64,000 nucleotides of DNA, taken from positions 62,001-126,000 of the forward strand of contig MU867115.1 in NCBI GenBank assembly GCA_033725935.1. The letters run 5' to 3'. Shown here piece by piece: positions 23,878 through 35,194 of this stretch. Every line of letters starts with the position of its first letter. The first letter of the stretch is position 1. Made by a program: the position numbers and the translations under genes. The notes beneath the pieces were generated by a model. That model worked only from the letters and a program-made list of their open reading frames with translations, was not told where the DNA came from and did no database searches. The stretch comes from Cladorrhinum sp. PSN259 (taxonomy: Eukaryota; Ascomycota; Sordariomycetes; Sordariales; Podosporaceae).

Positions 23878-25452
23878 GATAATGGAGCGTATTCTGGTTG
23901 GAGGAAAGCTTACAAGATAAGTCGGAAAAGAAATTTTGGAAGAGGCTATCAGCTCCAAGTTAAATATCTCACGCATAGCACCATGATGTTAACGTCTAGA
24001 ATTGTCGATCCACGTAATTACCGCTAGCATGTAAAGCTTTTCCAGCAAAAAAGTTGACACAAGGGTCATCGATCTGCGTACCCAAGCTTGCCACGCACCC
24101 AGCATTGCAAAATGTGCACGAAGCCGGTTAGTTATCCTGCAGACAACTGGTTCTAGAACTCGAGATCCTGCCAGAATATTGTATGAATAGCGCCTTCTGG
24201 CCTAGGGCTAGTGTAGTACCGGACTAGCGCGCCGTAGGATTACAATAGTGCGGTACAGATCTGCATAGCAACAGGGCCAGACTCGTTGGGGCTGAAATGC
24301 AAACACGCCTTGCCACGGAGCCGGTACGTCACCACGCGACATGGGGGCCTCACACTGAGGACCCAAGGTGCGGGGTTACCTTACCCTGCCCCCACCTCTA
24401 AGCCGATGGCTGGCGCCACCTTCAGTGGGCTGAACCACTGTCTCGCTTTCTCAGCAGGCCAGTTGTTGGGCACTGCCTGCAGCCATCCTTTGACAATACT
24501 TTTACTTCATTATAAGCTAAACCTTTTTCTCTTATTTTTTATCGTATACTTTAGGTTAAAGTGTAGCTAGTAACTGGGATGTTGTAGGTGTTCAAGGGGT
24601 CTGATCTAGAACCACTATACCTTCCATATTGATGACAACCCGGCAACTGACCCTGGGTGGCACGCAGGGGCCACTAGCCGAATCCATGACGGTCCACCAC
24701 TGCGGCTGCCGGGCGGCAGGTAGACAACGAACGGAAGACAACGAACGGAAGTAGTCAAATTCTCCCGACTTATTAAACGTGACCACGATGACTCTCAACA
24801 GGAATTCGGGCCGCGAGACGTCATCAGCATCAAGGCAAGCTTTGATTTGTTCCTCCAACCATGCCTACGGGCTTGTGGTCTCGGCGTTAATGGAAGAGCG
24901 ACGAGCGAGTCAGCGGCAGTTGGGTTTAATATCAGAGGCGCCTATGGTCCATCGATTCCTTCTAGCGTCAGCGGATGACTTGTGCTCGCTACGAAGCCAT
25001 ATATACCTCTTTTGTGGATCCGACGGCCAGGAAGCGGGAGTTGCCCAGCCGTAAGCTTGTACGGTCCTCCGCCTCCATGGCAGGGACCACGCCAGACTTG
25101 GATATTCAAGTACCTGGGGCCCCTCTCTCTCGCCCTGGAAATTCCAATCTGAGGCAATAGCTCTCCCCATAATGACGTACTGGAATCTGAGACGGACTGG
25201 TCGTTCAATTGCTTCAGCTAAGCCGAGGCTGAAGGGTAGTAGCAACGGGCCAAGGCTGGGACCAGTGCGGTATTAACGTGAAGGCAGCTGCGAACAAAAG
25301 AGAACACGCTAAATTGTGGTATTCCATATTACCCGGCCCTTTCAACACTAATACAGTAGTACACAAAATAAGCGGCGGACACCACTGTTGTATTCTTGAT
25401 TACATCAGGAAGCCAAAATATGACAGAAACACACAGAGTCCGCACCTCTCTC
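23878..25452. other. Intergenic, no gene recognised
   Basis: A GC-rich patch lies at 24290-24480. An 88-codon minus-strand frame at 24592-24858 begins with TTG and lacks motifs. No RNA gene or clear repeat was seen. Confidence 0.35.
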
Positions 25453-26460
25453 TCATTTCGCTGAGGCATCCTTCTTGTCCATCAGAGGGGTATACTGGCC
25501 CACCATATCATTCACCTCGTCGCCCCACTTGTCGAACTGGGCCTCGACGTTGCCGCCCGCCGCGACCATAGCCGCCTTCTGGCCCCGGCGGGTCCACTGC
25601 TCGACGAGGTACGCGGCAGCGATGCCGAAGCTTTCGATACCGATCTGGGCCATGGCCAGCGCCCAGGCGCACGTCTGCCCCACGCAGTTGGCTTCGGACT
25701 GATTGACGCTCGACATGGCGTCGCCCTGCGGGCTGCAGGTCCAGCTCCACAGGTCGGCGTTTGTGTTCGACTGGTTGCCATAGTTGAAGCCGCCGCGGCA
25801 AACGACCGAGGTCAGGGTGTACGAGAGGCCCTTGACCGTCGTCAGAATCGTGTGCGACGTGGCGGCGATGCGGTACAGCACCGCGATTCGGCGGGGGAAC
25901 AGGAAGGCGAAGAGGCACGAAAGGTCGAAGACGGCGCCGGTGACGGCGACAACCATGAGGAGGATGGTAGGGAGGAGATTGGGGTGCGTGGGCCAGGCGC
26001 CGGGAACTGAGGGCGGGTGGGTTAGCTCTCGCTCTCATTCTCTCTCGGGCAGACCGCCCGCGTTGCCGGGTGGGCTTCTTCAGGGGTTGGAGGCCGTACC
26101 GTTCTTGGTGCTCTGGTAGTCGCTGTACGCCTTCGCCTGCAGCACGGCAATGGCAATGGAGAGCGTGGCCGTCATGGCGCTCTGCATAAGTCGCACAATG
26201 CGCAGGCGACGGGCGACGACGAGATCCAACTGTTCCTCCGAGTCGGCGGGCTTGGCCGTCTCATTCTCAGTAACGTCCGTAGTAGTCGCAGTGGGCTGCT
26301 TCTTCCGGTCTCGGATGTCGCCGAGCTGGTTTTGGAAGACGAGCGCCGCCTTGGCGAACTGGATGCCGCCGCCCGGGCTCATGGAGCTTGGCGGAGACGA
26401 GGCGGGGGAGACGGCCTCGGCCTTTTTGGAGACGGGCTCCTTGGTATGTATGGTTGCCAT
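25453..26460 (-). CDS. Four-transmembrane fungal membrane protein, unknown function
   Basis: Two exons, 26460-26100 and 26006-25453, are separated by a 93-nt intron (GTACGG donor, GCTAAC branch, phase 1). They give 304 residues. The start is the ATG at 26460; the frame extends three codons upstream only to a TTG. A ~70-residue Ser/Pro/Lys-rich cytoplasmic N-terminus precedes four hydrophobic helices: a region ending I-A-V-L-Q-A-K-A-Y, then one around L-L-P-T-I-L-L-M-V-V, one around I-A-A-T-S-H-T-I-L-T, and one around A-W-A-L-A-M-A-Q-I. Between the third and fourth is a ~40-residue loop with several Cys. The topology is MARVEL-like, but no signature residue proves it. The C-terminus is charged and cytosolic. 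Confidence 0.7.
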
Positions 26461-27010
26461 GGCTTGCAACGATGCTTGTGGCGGCTGGGGATCTTTCTTG
26501 TCGTCTAGGAGTGCAAGGGGGAAGGATCGCGGTTCACGCTGGTGGTTCCCGGAGCGAGTGACCCTTCATACATACACATACTCGCCCGCTCGCCCGAGTA
26601 GTCAGGCTCTCAGCTAAGAGCGCGCACACAGTCTCACAAACGAGTGGGATGCCTGAGCGGCCGCTCTACCGGCACGACAACCCCGCAGCTAGCTTTATCG
26701 GAGAGAAAGCAGTCACCTGCCGCTCACAGGGCGTGCCAGACCAGCCATGCGATCAAAACAAGCTAGACTGGTGCACTTTAAGTAGCTAAGGCACTTCTCA
26801 GCCAGCCCACGGCCGGGTTCTAGACCAGGCGGAGCCGAAGACGGCACTTCTGAGGGCCCGGATTTGGCTGTCATGTTACACTATGCGAGCGCCACCTGTG
26901 ATGAGCCGACATGTCGCTGGAAAGCCGCACAAGTGGCGAATTGCGCAGCGCGCCACGGAGTCGGTCTATTGGCCGAGGCGCATGTGGCTGATGCCGCGAT
27001 AAGAGCTGAC
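26461..27010. other. Upstream region of the four-TM gene
   Basis: This is a promoter region with no recognised gene. A GC-rich unrelated open frame begins at about 26864 and contains the 12-nt tandem repeat that follows. Confidence 0.4.
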
Positions 27011-27065
27011 GATGCCGACTGGGACGCCGACTGGGACGCCGACTGGGATGCCGACTGGGATGCCG
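27011..27065. repeat. 12-nt tandem repeat (4.5 copies)
   Basis: The unit gaYgccgactgg is repeated at 27011-27022, 27023-27034, 27035-27046 and 27047-27058, plus a partial copy. In one frame it spells D-A-D-W repeats, but the surrounding frame is not convincing as a gene. Confidence 0.85.
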
Positions 27066-27166
27066 GGTTGTGATTCGCGGGAGATTACGCAGCTAGGACT
27101 CGACTATAGCGAACAAAAAATGCAGAAGTGGGCACTCGACGACCCCTCATCTGCAAGTAGACCGAA

Positions 27167-27345
27167 CAGCGGAAGACGGTAAAGAGGTTCATGACCAAAT
27201 TCTGTGTGTCAAAATGAGCGTCTGAAGAAATGTTGAACAATGGTGGGAAGGAAAATGGTCATTAATTTGTAGGGAGACCTTGTAAGTTTCTGTGTTGATA
27301 TCGCAGGGGGTTACAGGTAGGGATCGTTTAAACTTTAAGCTGTTG
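27167..27345 (+). repeat. Second copy of the RNase H gene 3' end
   Basis: From 'cgaacagcggaagacggtaa' onward the sequence follows 22197-22390 in the same order, with substitutions and small gaps. Shared blocks include gaggaaaatggtcattRatttgt, read with one mismatch, and gggagaccttgt. It begins inside the last codons of the RNase H gene and continues into its 3' flank, so it is a truncated duplicate. Confidence 0.75.
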
Positions 27346-27699
27346 TAGCTTTGTATCTTTAGAAGTGGGTCAGAATTATTTAAAGTCAGACAGAATGAGC
27401 ATTTCCAGGGCAGCTCATTTCATGTTCCTGACAACCTGGAAGGAGTTGTTGCCCAGATGGTCAACTGAGAGGATGTCCTTAACTAGCGTCTGGTGAACCC
27501 AATACCCCACCAATCCTTCACCTTCCACTGCGCGTCAAGCCAAAGTTTCAGCAAGTATCTGCATTCGACTTTCCTTCTATGTAGCCATGATAAAACCGTC
27601 CCACCCTAATGCTTTCGACCGCCCCGACAACGCCAAACCGCGCCCTTCGCCTTCCCACGAAACACAAGAATGCAGCACAGGCTCGAACAAACCACCCAA
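27346..27699. other. 3' flank of tyrosinase gene
   Basis: This lies between the duplicated RNase H tail and the tyrosinase stop codon. No gene was seen. Confidence 0.35.
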
Positions 27700-29095
27700 C
27701 TACTCATAAATATAACAAAGCTTTCCGCCCAAGCCTCCCATGGTACTCATCAGATCACTCACCTTGACATCTGGAGCCAATACACCCAATCCCGTGAGAT
27801 CATCCAACGTCCCGTTTGCGCTTGGTGGCATGTTGTTCATCGTCCTGGTCATGCTAACTTCCTTGGTCCGCTTCTCCAGGTCTTGCATCTGCCAAATCCA
27901 CCAAACACGATCGATTTGCGAATGATGAAGATAGAACGCCGGGTCGCCGGGCGAAGTGTAAAAGTCTCCAGCGGGGTCGCCGCCGATAGTATAATGCCCG
28001 CCGGTGTGGACACCCCACTTGCCTTCAGGAAATTGCCCCTCCATGACGGTCTGGAACCAGTATACGTTGCTGTTCTTGGTAATGAGGTCGTACGTGTAGT
28101 TGGCCGTTGTCACAGCTGCGGCGTTCTTGTTGACGTCGCGGCGGAGACAACGAGGGTTGTATCCGAGTCCATCGGCACGGGGGTTGCGAGCCAGCTGCAG
28201 GGTCGGTGCGATCGGACCGATGTTGACAGTCATGCTGTCCGAACTGTCAGAAGGCACCCTTATTTCGGCGAGGAGGATGGGACATACTTCTTGAAAGGGC
28301 CAGTGGTAACACAGCCACCACCACCTGCAGCAGGGATACGGTCATACGGTCGGGGAGCGCCAGGGATCATGATGCCGTTGTAGCTGGCCTTTGCGCCATT
28401 GCCACCCATGCTGCCCTCGCTACCATCGAAGAGAGGAGAGTTAATGGGATCTTTGGCATATCTGTCCCAGTCCCAGTATGGTTGGAAGCCGGTGTACCCG
28501 CACTCGTTACGGAGATCTTGCTCACTGTAGTACGTCAGTTTGAAACTTTGTCCCGAATCTCAGCCCAAGTTTTACTGACTATTGCCACATGTAGTACCGG
28601 TGCCACGGCAAGAAGTATGTCTGCAGAGCAAAGTCAGCATCCAGTTTGTTTTGAAGGACATGTCATATACTCACAGACCCATGGTTGCGCATGGTTTGCT
28701 GGACGTGGATGACGATGTAATCATCAAACCGAGATCTCGCGCCAGGAGCAGCAGACTGCGTCAGAGATGGCTTCGACATCAAGCACAGTACAGCGTTGGT
28801 GTACTCCTTTCTTTGCGCGAGGGTCAGGTCGCTCCTGATATTTCGTCAACCCTTCTCTTGGACAATCGTGACAAGGTCACATCCAGTCATCACCACAAGT
28901 CACATACCATTCTTTCCTTCTCACAGCCGTCTCAAGGGTGCAGGTCCCCTGAGGATTCTTTGCCAACCATTCTTTGATTTTTGGTAAACTGTCCGTGACT
29001 AATTTGTCGACAACGTTAGGAGGGTAGGCTGGGTTCTTCTGGGCTGTCGCCAACCCTGCGAGCAGAGTCGCCGTCCACAACGTAATTTGAACCAT
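27700..29095 (-). CDS. Secreted tyrosinase (type-3 copper oxidase)
   Basis: Five exons (29095-28908, 28834-28675, 28620-28580, 28524-28288, 28234-27700) join in phase to 386 residues. The introns are 73, 54, 55 and 53 nt. One, after 28580, uses a GTCAGT donor. An 18-residue signal peptide ends in A-T-A. Copper site A is made of the His in D-Y-I-V-I-H, the His in R-N-H-G-S and the His in P-W-H-R-Y-Y. Copper site B is made of the two His in H-T-G-G-H and the first His of H-H-S-Q-I-D-R-V-W-W. All six ligands are present. The length and the C-Y-I-Y ending fit the short secreted fungal tyrosinase group, which oxidises monophenols or diphenols to quinones. No C-terminal lid domain is visible. Confidence 0.88.
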
Positions 29096-30000
29096 CTTCT
29101 GGGATCAAAGGATTGTGAGGGTAGGTTTCCTTTCCCAATGGTTCACATGGATTCTAACCGGGTGACTGCTTTCATATGAGACAGCAGTAGAAGCAGGAGA
29201 CGCCCCACAACAGGTATTATTCTCTCTTCAACTTTACCCACGAAGACCCTTGCGTTCTTCTTACAACCAACAGGTCAGATTGTGGATACAGATGCTCTAA
29301 CCGGAAGTCAACAACGAATCTTGTTCCAGCAAGTAAATAGAAATAATATGCCAAGGCTTGTTCACTGGCATGCTGGTCATCCATTCGGCTGTTCTCTCGG
29401 CTGCTCGGAATCCTTTTTCTGGGTCTACCAAAGAATGATGCGGAAATGTTTATTGACATGTGGAACCACACAAGAACTCGTTGAGCGGATGTCGGCACTG
29501 TCCTCGAAAACGGTACGGAGAAAAAAACATAACCAACAGAAGCTGGGATGCGGCTCCGGTAAACGAGACAATGTTTCATCCATCCCAACCGGCAAAAGAC
29601 AACCAAGACGCCATGACCGGATCGGGCGGAATTGCCACGTTCCGTGTTACCCTCCCAATCTTTTTGCTTGGTAAACTCAATATTTAAATCTTGGTGCGTT
29701 GTGGGGCCCATGTGATAATGACTGTTTAGCGAGTCAATTTATAGTGTGCATTGAGGCCAAGGGTCAACAATATGTGTTGCTAGCGCTGGGGTTGCCTCAA
29801 GAGTGGGCAGGACTGCACGTTCGGAGGGTTCGAATAATACCCTTCTCTCGCCCCATACTATCAAGCTTATCACAAAGTCATGGATCAGTAATCATCTGTG
29901 AGACGAGAAAAGCTTTAGATTAGATGAAGGCCTTATCCGATTGTTTCGCTGCCTCTTCTCTTTCTTCATAGTTACCTATCTTCTTTCATCACATTGTACA
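29096..30000. other. Upstream region of tyrosinase
   Basis: No gene recognised. Open frames on both strands overlap each other and lack motifs. Confidence 0.35.
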
Positions 30001-30303
30001 TCAAGAAGTCGTCCCGCTAGAGGTAGAATCATCACCACCACCATCACTCGAACCACTTCCACTTCCAGAGCTACCTGCGGATCCGGACCCAGAGCCAGAA
30101 TTTGAACTAACCGTGGTGGTTGTTGAACCACCGCCCGCATCGTCGTGCGCCTTGACAATCTCGTTCACCTCCTGAAACTTCTCGTGCACTTTCACGGCGT
30201 CGTTGACGTTCTGGAACGCTATGGCTGCCATGAAAACTTGCTCGTGGATGTCACCGCCGCTGCCGCCTGAGGTTGGATTAGAACCAGAATTGCTGTTTGA
30301 CAT
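30001..30303 (-). CDS. Small Ser/Gly-rich hypothetical protein
   Basis: A single 100-residue frame starts at an ATG. The first ~20 residues are Ser/Asn/Gly-rich. Residues 20-55 form one predicted amphipathic helix pair (F-M-A-A-I-A-F-Q and K-V-H-E-K-F-Q-E-V-N-E-I-V-K), and the tail is low-complexity Ser/Gly/Asp. There is no signal peptide or TM. The helical core between disordered arms suggests a small cytosolic protein. The low complexity makes the coding status uncertain. Confidence 0.4.
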   Translation of the reverse strand: MSNSNSGSNPTSGGSGGDIHEQVFMAAIAFQNVNDAVKVHEKFQEVNEIVKAHDDAGGGSTTTTVSSNSGSGSGSAGSSGSGSGSSDGGGDDSTSSGTTS

Positions 30304-32502
30304 TGTGAGGATATTGTGAGGTTATGCTGAAACACCGGCATTAAAATCAGGCAAAGAATCAATGAATTGTGTATTGGATGTCTTGAAATGATCAGTGCCT
30401 AGGAAAAAGATTTCAAGGACTCGGAGTAAGCCAAATTTGAAGTATATATTTTTACAAGTTCTTTTTCATGTGTGACTGAAGCGTCTGGTTGTTACGAGAT
30501 ACGGATTGATAGTAACCTTGTGTGAGGGTGTGTCGGGAGTAACACAGTAGTTTATCTACTACTGTTTTTTCCTGTGCCTCTGTAACAGAAGGGCGTGATC
30601 TCAGCGTTTCTTCATACTTGCAAAGAAATGCCGTCAGTTTCATTCACTGTTTGTGTCCGTTCATTTGTATCCATGTCTGGTACAACCGATGACTTAGTTA
30701 TACAAGTATGAAACGACACTGGATGGACATGATTATCGGGACTACCTGAAATATCACCCAGTGGGTTCAACTATGGAATCTGTATCTGTGGGTTATCAAT
30801 TTGAGGTAGGTGCATATAAGACTAGAATACACGAGATGGTTGTAACGCATTAGACAAGTTCTTTCTTTGCGATGATCCAAAACTATTTAGTTTAGTTCAG
30901 GAACATTGAACAGATTTCGATTACATTCGAGATGTGGGTATGAGTATTTATAAACCGTGTAATTTACAGTCATGGCAGCCAATGAGCTCTTGACTGGCTG
31001 AAAAGTGCAGATGATCGGTCTTGTGGGAGGCTCAGGGGTCGGCCAATACAAAATCCTTTTCTGTGACAACAAATTTCAACTCCTGGGCAGACAAGTAAGA
31101 GATCAAGGTCTTGAAGTTGTGGTTAGTTCGTTGGGTAGAAGTCAGCATGCTCAACGAACCAGTGTGAGGCCCGGATGTGGATACTGGCACTGGAAAAAGA
31201 GGGCGAACTTGATCAAAAGGATCAATATCGACCAGATGTTGTTCCCTTCGTATCAAGACCATCAATCATATAAGTCGCATGGATTTTTCGACCACGATAC
31301 CTTCGCAAAGGAGAACCCCTGCCGCGGATATCACAAGGCTGGAAAGGCTTTGCAACAAGACTGATGTCTTGGACTATTACGCTAACCTTGTATTATCCAA
31401 TCTCTTAACGCCAACGAAAAGATCTGATAACCAAAAACAAAGGTAAAGAGACTTTAAAGAGTAACTGTACGCAGCCTCTTTCTAGGTTTCACCACATTTG
31501 CACTTTCGATTTTCTTAAGAAGTGGAAAAAGTGGCTGTACGCAAGCGCTCCCTCATTCCAACTAAACCGGCGTCAGGATCGACATGGACGTCGAGAGATT
31601 GTAGGATACGCCTGACGCGCGGCACCAAGAACCAAAGCTACCCTCCGTACAAGCGCCCTCGCCAAGACTAATGTGGTGCACAAGCGTAGTGTGCCGTGGC
31701 TGACGCGGTACTAGGCACGCGGCTGGCTCGACTGGCAAACAAAGAGTCGAGCTCGAGCGCAAACAGACCAAGTCATCAAACGCGACGGACGAGCCTGCAT
31801 CATCACTGGACGAGCCCACCCCCAGGCACGCCATATCTTTCCTTCCACAGTAAACAATGACATCGCGAAGTTGCAACGCCTTGATACGTGCAGCATTATC
31901 AGACTGCAATTGACTCCTGCTTTTTCGAGTAGGCTAAGAAAAACATGAACTGAAATTAGTTTAAGCCGTCCTAAAAATTTTAAAAAAAAACAGAAGAAAA
32001 GAAAAATAGCTAGTAAAGATACAAAATAATAAAGACTGTGCACATATTGTTTTTTTTCTGGATTGACATTCATTAGCGTAAAGGAAAAAGAAAAAAGGCA
32101 TAGCTTTAGCATGTTAGTCACTTGGTGCACTTTCCGTTTAAAGACATGATGCAAATTCTGGAATTCGAACTGTGTCAGTTGGAGATGAAGTGGCTGAATC
32201 GCAAATCTGAAGCGTTGACAAAGGTAAGGTTCGGGAACAACTTGTAAATAATGCACAGAAAAAAGTCGTGATGGGATTTGAAACTGGCAGATCCTGACCT
32301 AGACAGTCAAGTCGTATCGTGGCAAGCCAGAAAAGATATGTCTCATGTCTTGTCGCGGAAGCATTATGACTACATATTCTCGTGCCCGCTATTACTAATC
32401 ACCCATAAAAGGGTCGTAAGTTCTCGTTATCCCGCTAATTCATTTCAGTCATTTCGGCCAAAGCTCTCCCCAGAATAGCATCCTCCCTGCACACTACTCT
32501 GC
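30304..32502. other. Intergenic, no gene recognised
   Basis: AT-rich with several A/T runs (31980-32060). The frames at 31005-31364 (+) and 31562-32256 (-) start at or overlap non-ATG codons and have no domain. No tRNA-like or repeat sequence was found. Confidence 0.35.
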
Positions 32503-34467
32503 TTAAGAAGCCATGTTCTGATCCTCCTTAGCAGCGTCATCCATTGGTGGCAAGTTGGCCTTGGCCGGCCCGTCGACGCAAATTCCTTCCTTGGAGAAGC
32601 GAGAGCCATGAACTGGGCAATCGAATGACTTTTCGGCATCATTCCAGCAAACCACTCCCTTCAGATGGGGGCAAAGGGCGCTGTATTTGTGAACTTTTCC
32701 GTTCTCGTCCTTGTAGACAGCCATAGGCTTCTTCAAGTTGGTCTGCGGCGAATAGTTAGCATCCAAAACCAGCTGGAACGAACAGCTAAGAACACTTACA
32801 GGATTGTAAACACCACCGCATCCCGGCTTGAGGTCCTCAATGTCCGTAATATCCGACTGGAAGAACCTCTTGTACTGCGCGTTGACCTGCAAATCGTGCT
32901 GTATCATGGTTGGAAGAGACTTGAGGATGCTGCCAATTCTCTTTGGGCTGTACGTTGACGCCCATTCATTTGGCGCACCCTCGATTTCATCAGCAATGAT
33001 CTTGGAAGCTAGAACACCATGAGTGAGCCCATCACCGGAGTCGCCAGTGATGATGTAAATCTTGTCGGATCCCTGGTTCTTGCCAATATACCCAATGCCA
33101 ACATCAACAGGCTCAAAAATCTGGCCGCTCCAAGCGTAGTCGATCTTGCCGACCTGGGGAAAGCGTTCCCTGGTCCACTGCTCTAACTCCCCATACCTGG
33201 TGGTGGTTACCTCTTGTCCGACCTTGTGGTCGCATCCTCCAACGACAAGATAATCGTCCTTGTCATCACAAGCTGTCAGCCTGACGTACTTGTACATCTC
33301 GGCGTTGTCGTAGATCAAGCAGTCTTCCAGGCTTCCCTTGGGCACCCGGATCGCGATGCAGTATGTCCGATAGTACTCGAGCTCAGTGATGACTGACAGC
33401 TTCTGAAGAGGAATCGCTGTCGCTTCTACAGCATTCTCTGCCTTGACTGTGTGCCCATCCTCGGTCGTGATCAGAACGGTCTTGTGTCCCATACCCAACA
33501 ACTCGACTCCCTTCTCCTCCACCGACATCACCCTTGTCCTGGTAAAACACTTGAAGTTTGGCTGCTTTTTTAGCCACTCAAGAACACCCGCTAGATACTT
33601 GGTGGGATGGAAAGTGGCCTGGTTCTCGACAACCATTCCGCCTCGCTGATCGATGCCGCCGGACCATCCCTTGATTGTCAGGTTGGGATCATAACGACTC
33701 TGGATGCCCATCTTCTTCTGCATCTCGGCTTCCTCCTTCAGCTCTTCGTTCTCCTTCTCCCACTCCTTGGTGCCCCGCGCATACTGGCTAACGTCATAAG
33801 CTGGCAGCTTTCGATACTCACAGTCGATACCCAGCTCCTTTGAAATCTCGCCAATTCTGTCTCTTGCCCAAGAGTGGCTGTCTGCTGCAACCTTGGCGCC
33901 AGTCTCGCCATGTTTCTTGGCGATCTCGAGATATCCGTCGTCCAAGTCGTTGTTGAGATGTCCAGAGGTACGACCAGTTTCGCCTGAGAGGACGTCACGA
34001 GCTTCGAGGAGCACAACTTGGTGGCCACGGCGGATCAGTTCGTAGGCGGTTGAAATGCCCGAGATACCGGCACCAATGATGCATACATCGGTCTCAAGAT
34101 CTTGTGTGAGGGAAGAAAACTTTGGATTGGCCGAATAGGGGTGGAGATGGGTCCAGACGGAATCCGAGGCACCGGTGGTCTTTAGGAATTGCTCGGGGTC
34201 CGAGGGTGTGGGAGCGACGGTGGCCATTTTAGCACTCGAAGATGTGTTAAGGAGTCTATTGTGAGGTTGTTGAAGGGATCGGTATGGACGATGGGAATTC
34301 AGCGACAGTGGGCGTATTTGTGTTGGCTGGTTGTAAGTGACGCGTGATGCTGAAGCGGGAAAAGTGGTGACGTCACGATTTACCGCAAAAAGTCGGGTAT
34401 GACCACTCCTGCCGAATTTCTGAGCGAGTGTTTTCGCGGGTTGTCGATAAATTAAGGAAATGGGCAT
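32503..34467 (-). CDS. FAD-dependent oxidoreductase with C-terminal Rieske domain, probably mitochondrial
   Basis: Exons 34467-32800 and 32742-32503 give 635 residues. A DAO-type FAD-binding fold starts with G-A-G-I-S-G near residue 132, followed by an acidic E-A after the second strand. The last 80 residues hold a Rieske 2Fe-2S site, C580-P-H582 and C598-x-x-H601. Similar FAD+Rieske fusions occur in bacteria (YhfW type) and fungi, with substrates unknown. The 80 residues before Met81 (ATG 34227) are rich in Arg, Ser, Gln and Asn and nearly free of acids, like a mitochondrial presequence, so I favour the start at 34467. The cytosolic start at 34227 remains possible. The 57-nt intron lies exactly between the FAD and Rieske parts and is in frame without a stop. 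Confidence 0.85.
   Translation of the reverse strand: MPISLIYRQPAKTLAQKFGRSGHTRLFAVNRDVTTFPASASRVTYNQPTQIRPLSLNSHRPYRSLQQPHNRLLNTSSSAKMATVAPTPSDPEQFLKTTGASDSVWTHLHPYSANPKFSSLTQDLETDVCIIGAGISGISTAYELIRRGHQVVLLEARDVLSGETGRTSGHLNNDLDDGYLEIAKKHGETGAKVAADSHSWARDRIGEISKELGIDCEYRKLPAYDVSQYARGTKEWEKENEELKEEAEMQKKMGIQSRYDPNLTIKGWSGGIDQRGGMVVENQATFHPTKYLAGVLEWLKKQPNFKCFTRTRVMSVEEKGVELLGMGHKTVLITTEDGHTVKAENAVEATAIPLQKLSVITELEYYRTYCIAIRVPKGSLEDCLIYDNAEMYKYVRLTACDDKDDYLVVGGCDHKVGQEVTTTRYGELEQWTRERFPQVGKIDYAWSGQIFEPVDVGIGYIGKNQGSDKIYIITGDSGDGLTHGVLASKIIADEIEGAPNEWASTYSPKRIGSILKSLPTMIQHDLQVNAQYKRFFQSDITDIEDLKPGCGGVYNPVSVLSCSFQLVLDANYSPQTNLKKPMAVYKDENGKVHKYSALCPHLKGVVCWNDAEKSFDCPVHGSRFSKEGICVDGPAKANLPPMDDAAKEDQNMAS
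32743..32799 (-). other. Stop-free 57-nt intron (retention-capable)
   Basis: The intron has a GTAAGT donor, GCTAAC branch and CAG acceptor. Its length is a multiple of three and it has no in-frame stop, so retention would add 19 residues between the FAD and Rieske domains rather than truncate the protein. Confidence 0.75.
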
Positions 34468-35194
34468 TTTGGCGATTTGAGGAGAAAAGGATAGTTGCTG
34501 CCTATCTTGTAAAAGCCAATTGGAAACCCAATTGCATCGTTTGTTGATAGGGCGTTTGCAATTGTTAAATAACTGCTGGTGGGATGAGAGCGTCATGTCT
34601 CCACGGGTGACGACACGATTCCCAGGTGTTCTGCAGGAGGTCCTTGGCAGGGCGGGGGATCCTCTCCGAGGCCTTGCTTGGGTGACCTTCAGCAGTTGTC
34701 TCACTGGAAGCCCTGTTGGAGCTGAACCTCCCAAATGACCCCGCGTGCCCGGCAGGCTCCGATGAACATGCTGGCAGACGATGCTTCCAATTCAGGTCGT
34801 GTGTTGTTATCCAGGAAGGTTCGATTCATCGGGGTGCTCTGAACCTTTCCTTATCCGGTCCAAGAAGACACCACCCACAGCCATCTACCCTTCGCAGTCG
34901 CCCTTATGCTGTCGACTTGCTTTGTTGTGATGCCTTTGTGGCCTGCCACTTGGCGACTCGTGCAACAAAGAATCTTCACCTCCGCCATGAGCTTCTTTCA
35001 ACGTCTCTTACCAAAAAGACACAAACCTCCCATTCATGGAACTCAGAGGAGAATGTCGTATAAAAAGGAAATAAGAAGACAAGCACCAACAAGAAACACA
35101 ACGCAAGGTCATTCCAAAAATTTCCCTAATATATACATGGAAATATAAGCCTCAAGATACCGTATATTAACTCCAAGAAACTCTACTAAGCATA
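34468..35194. other. Divergent promoter region
   Basis: About 0.73 kb separate the FAD/Rieske gene (minus) and the small helical gene (plus), so they probably share or abut promoters. No other gene was seen. Confidence 0.4.

Noticed and set aside
25508..26038. Arg/Pro/Ala-rich 176-codon frame overlapping the four-TM gene
   Set aside because: It is a shadow of the true exon in GC-rich DNA; the overlapped frame has membrane helices and a clean intron.
26864..27073. Small protein with D-A-D-W repeats
   Set aside because: The repeat is a plain 12-nt tandem array; the flanking residues and the lack of splicing signals do not support a gene.
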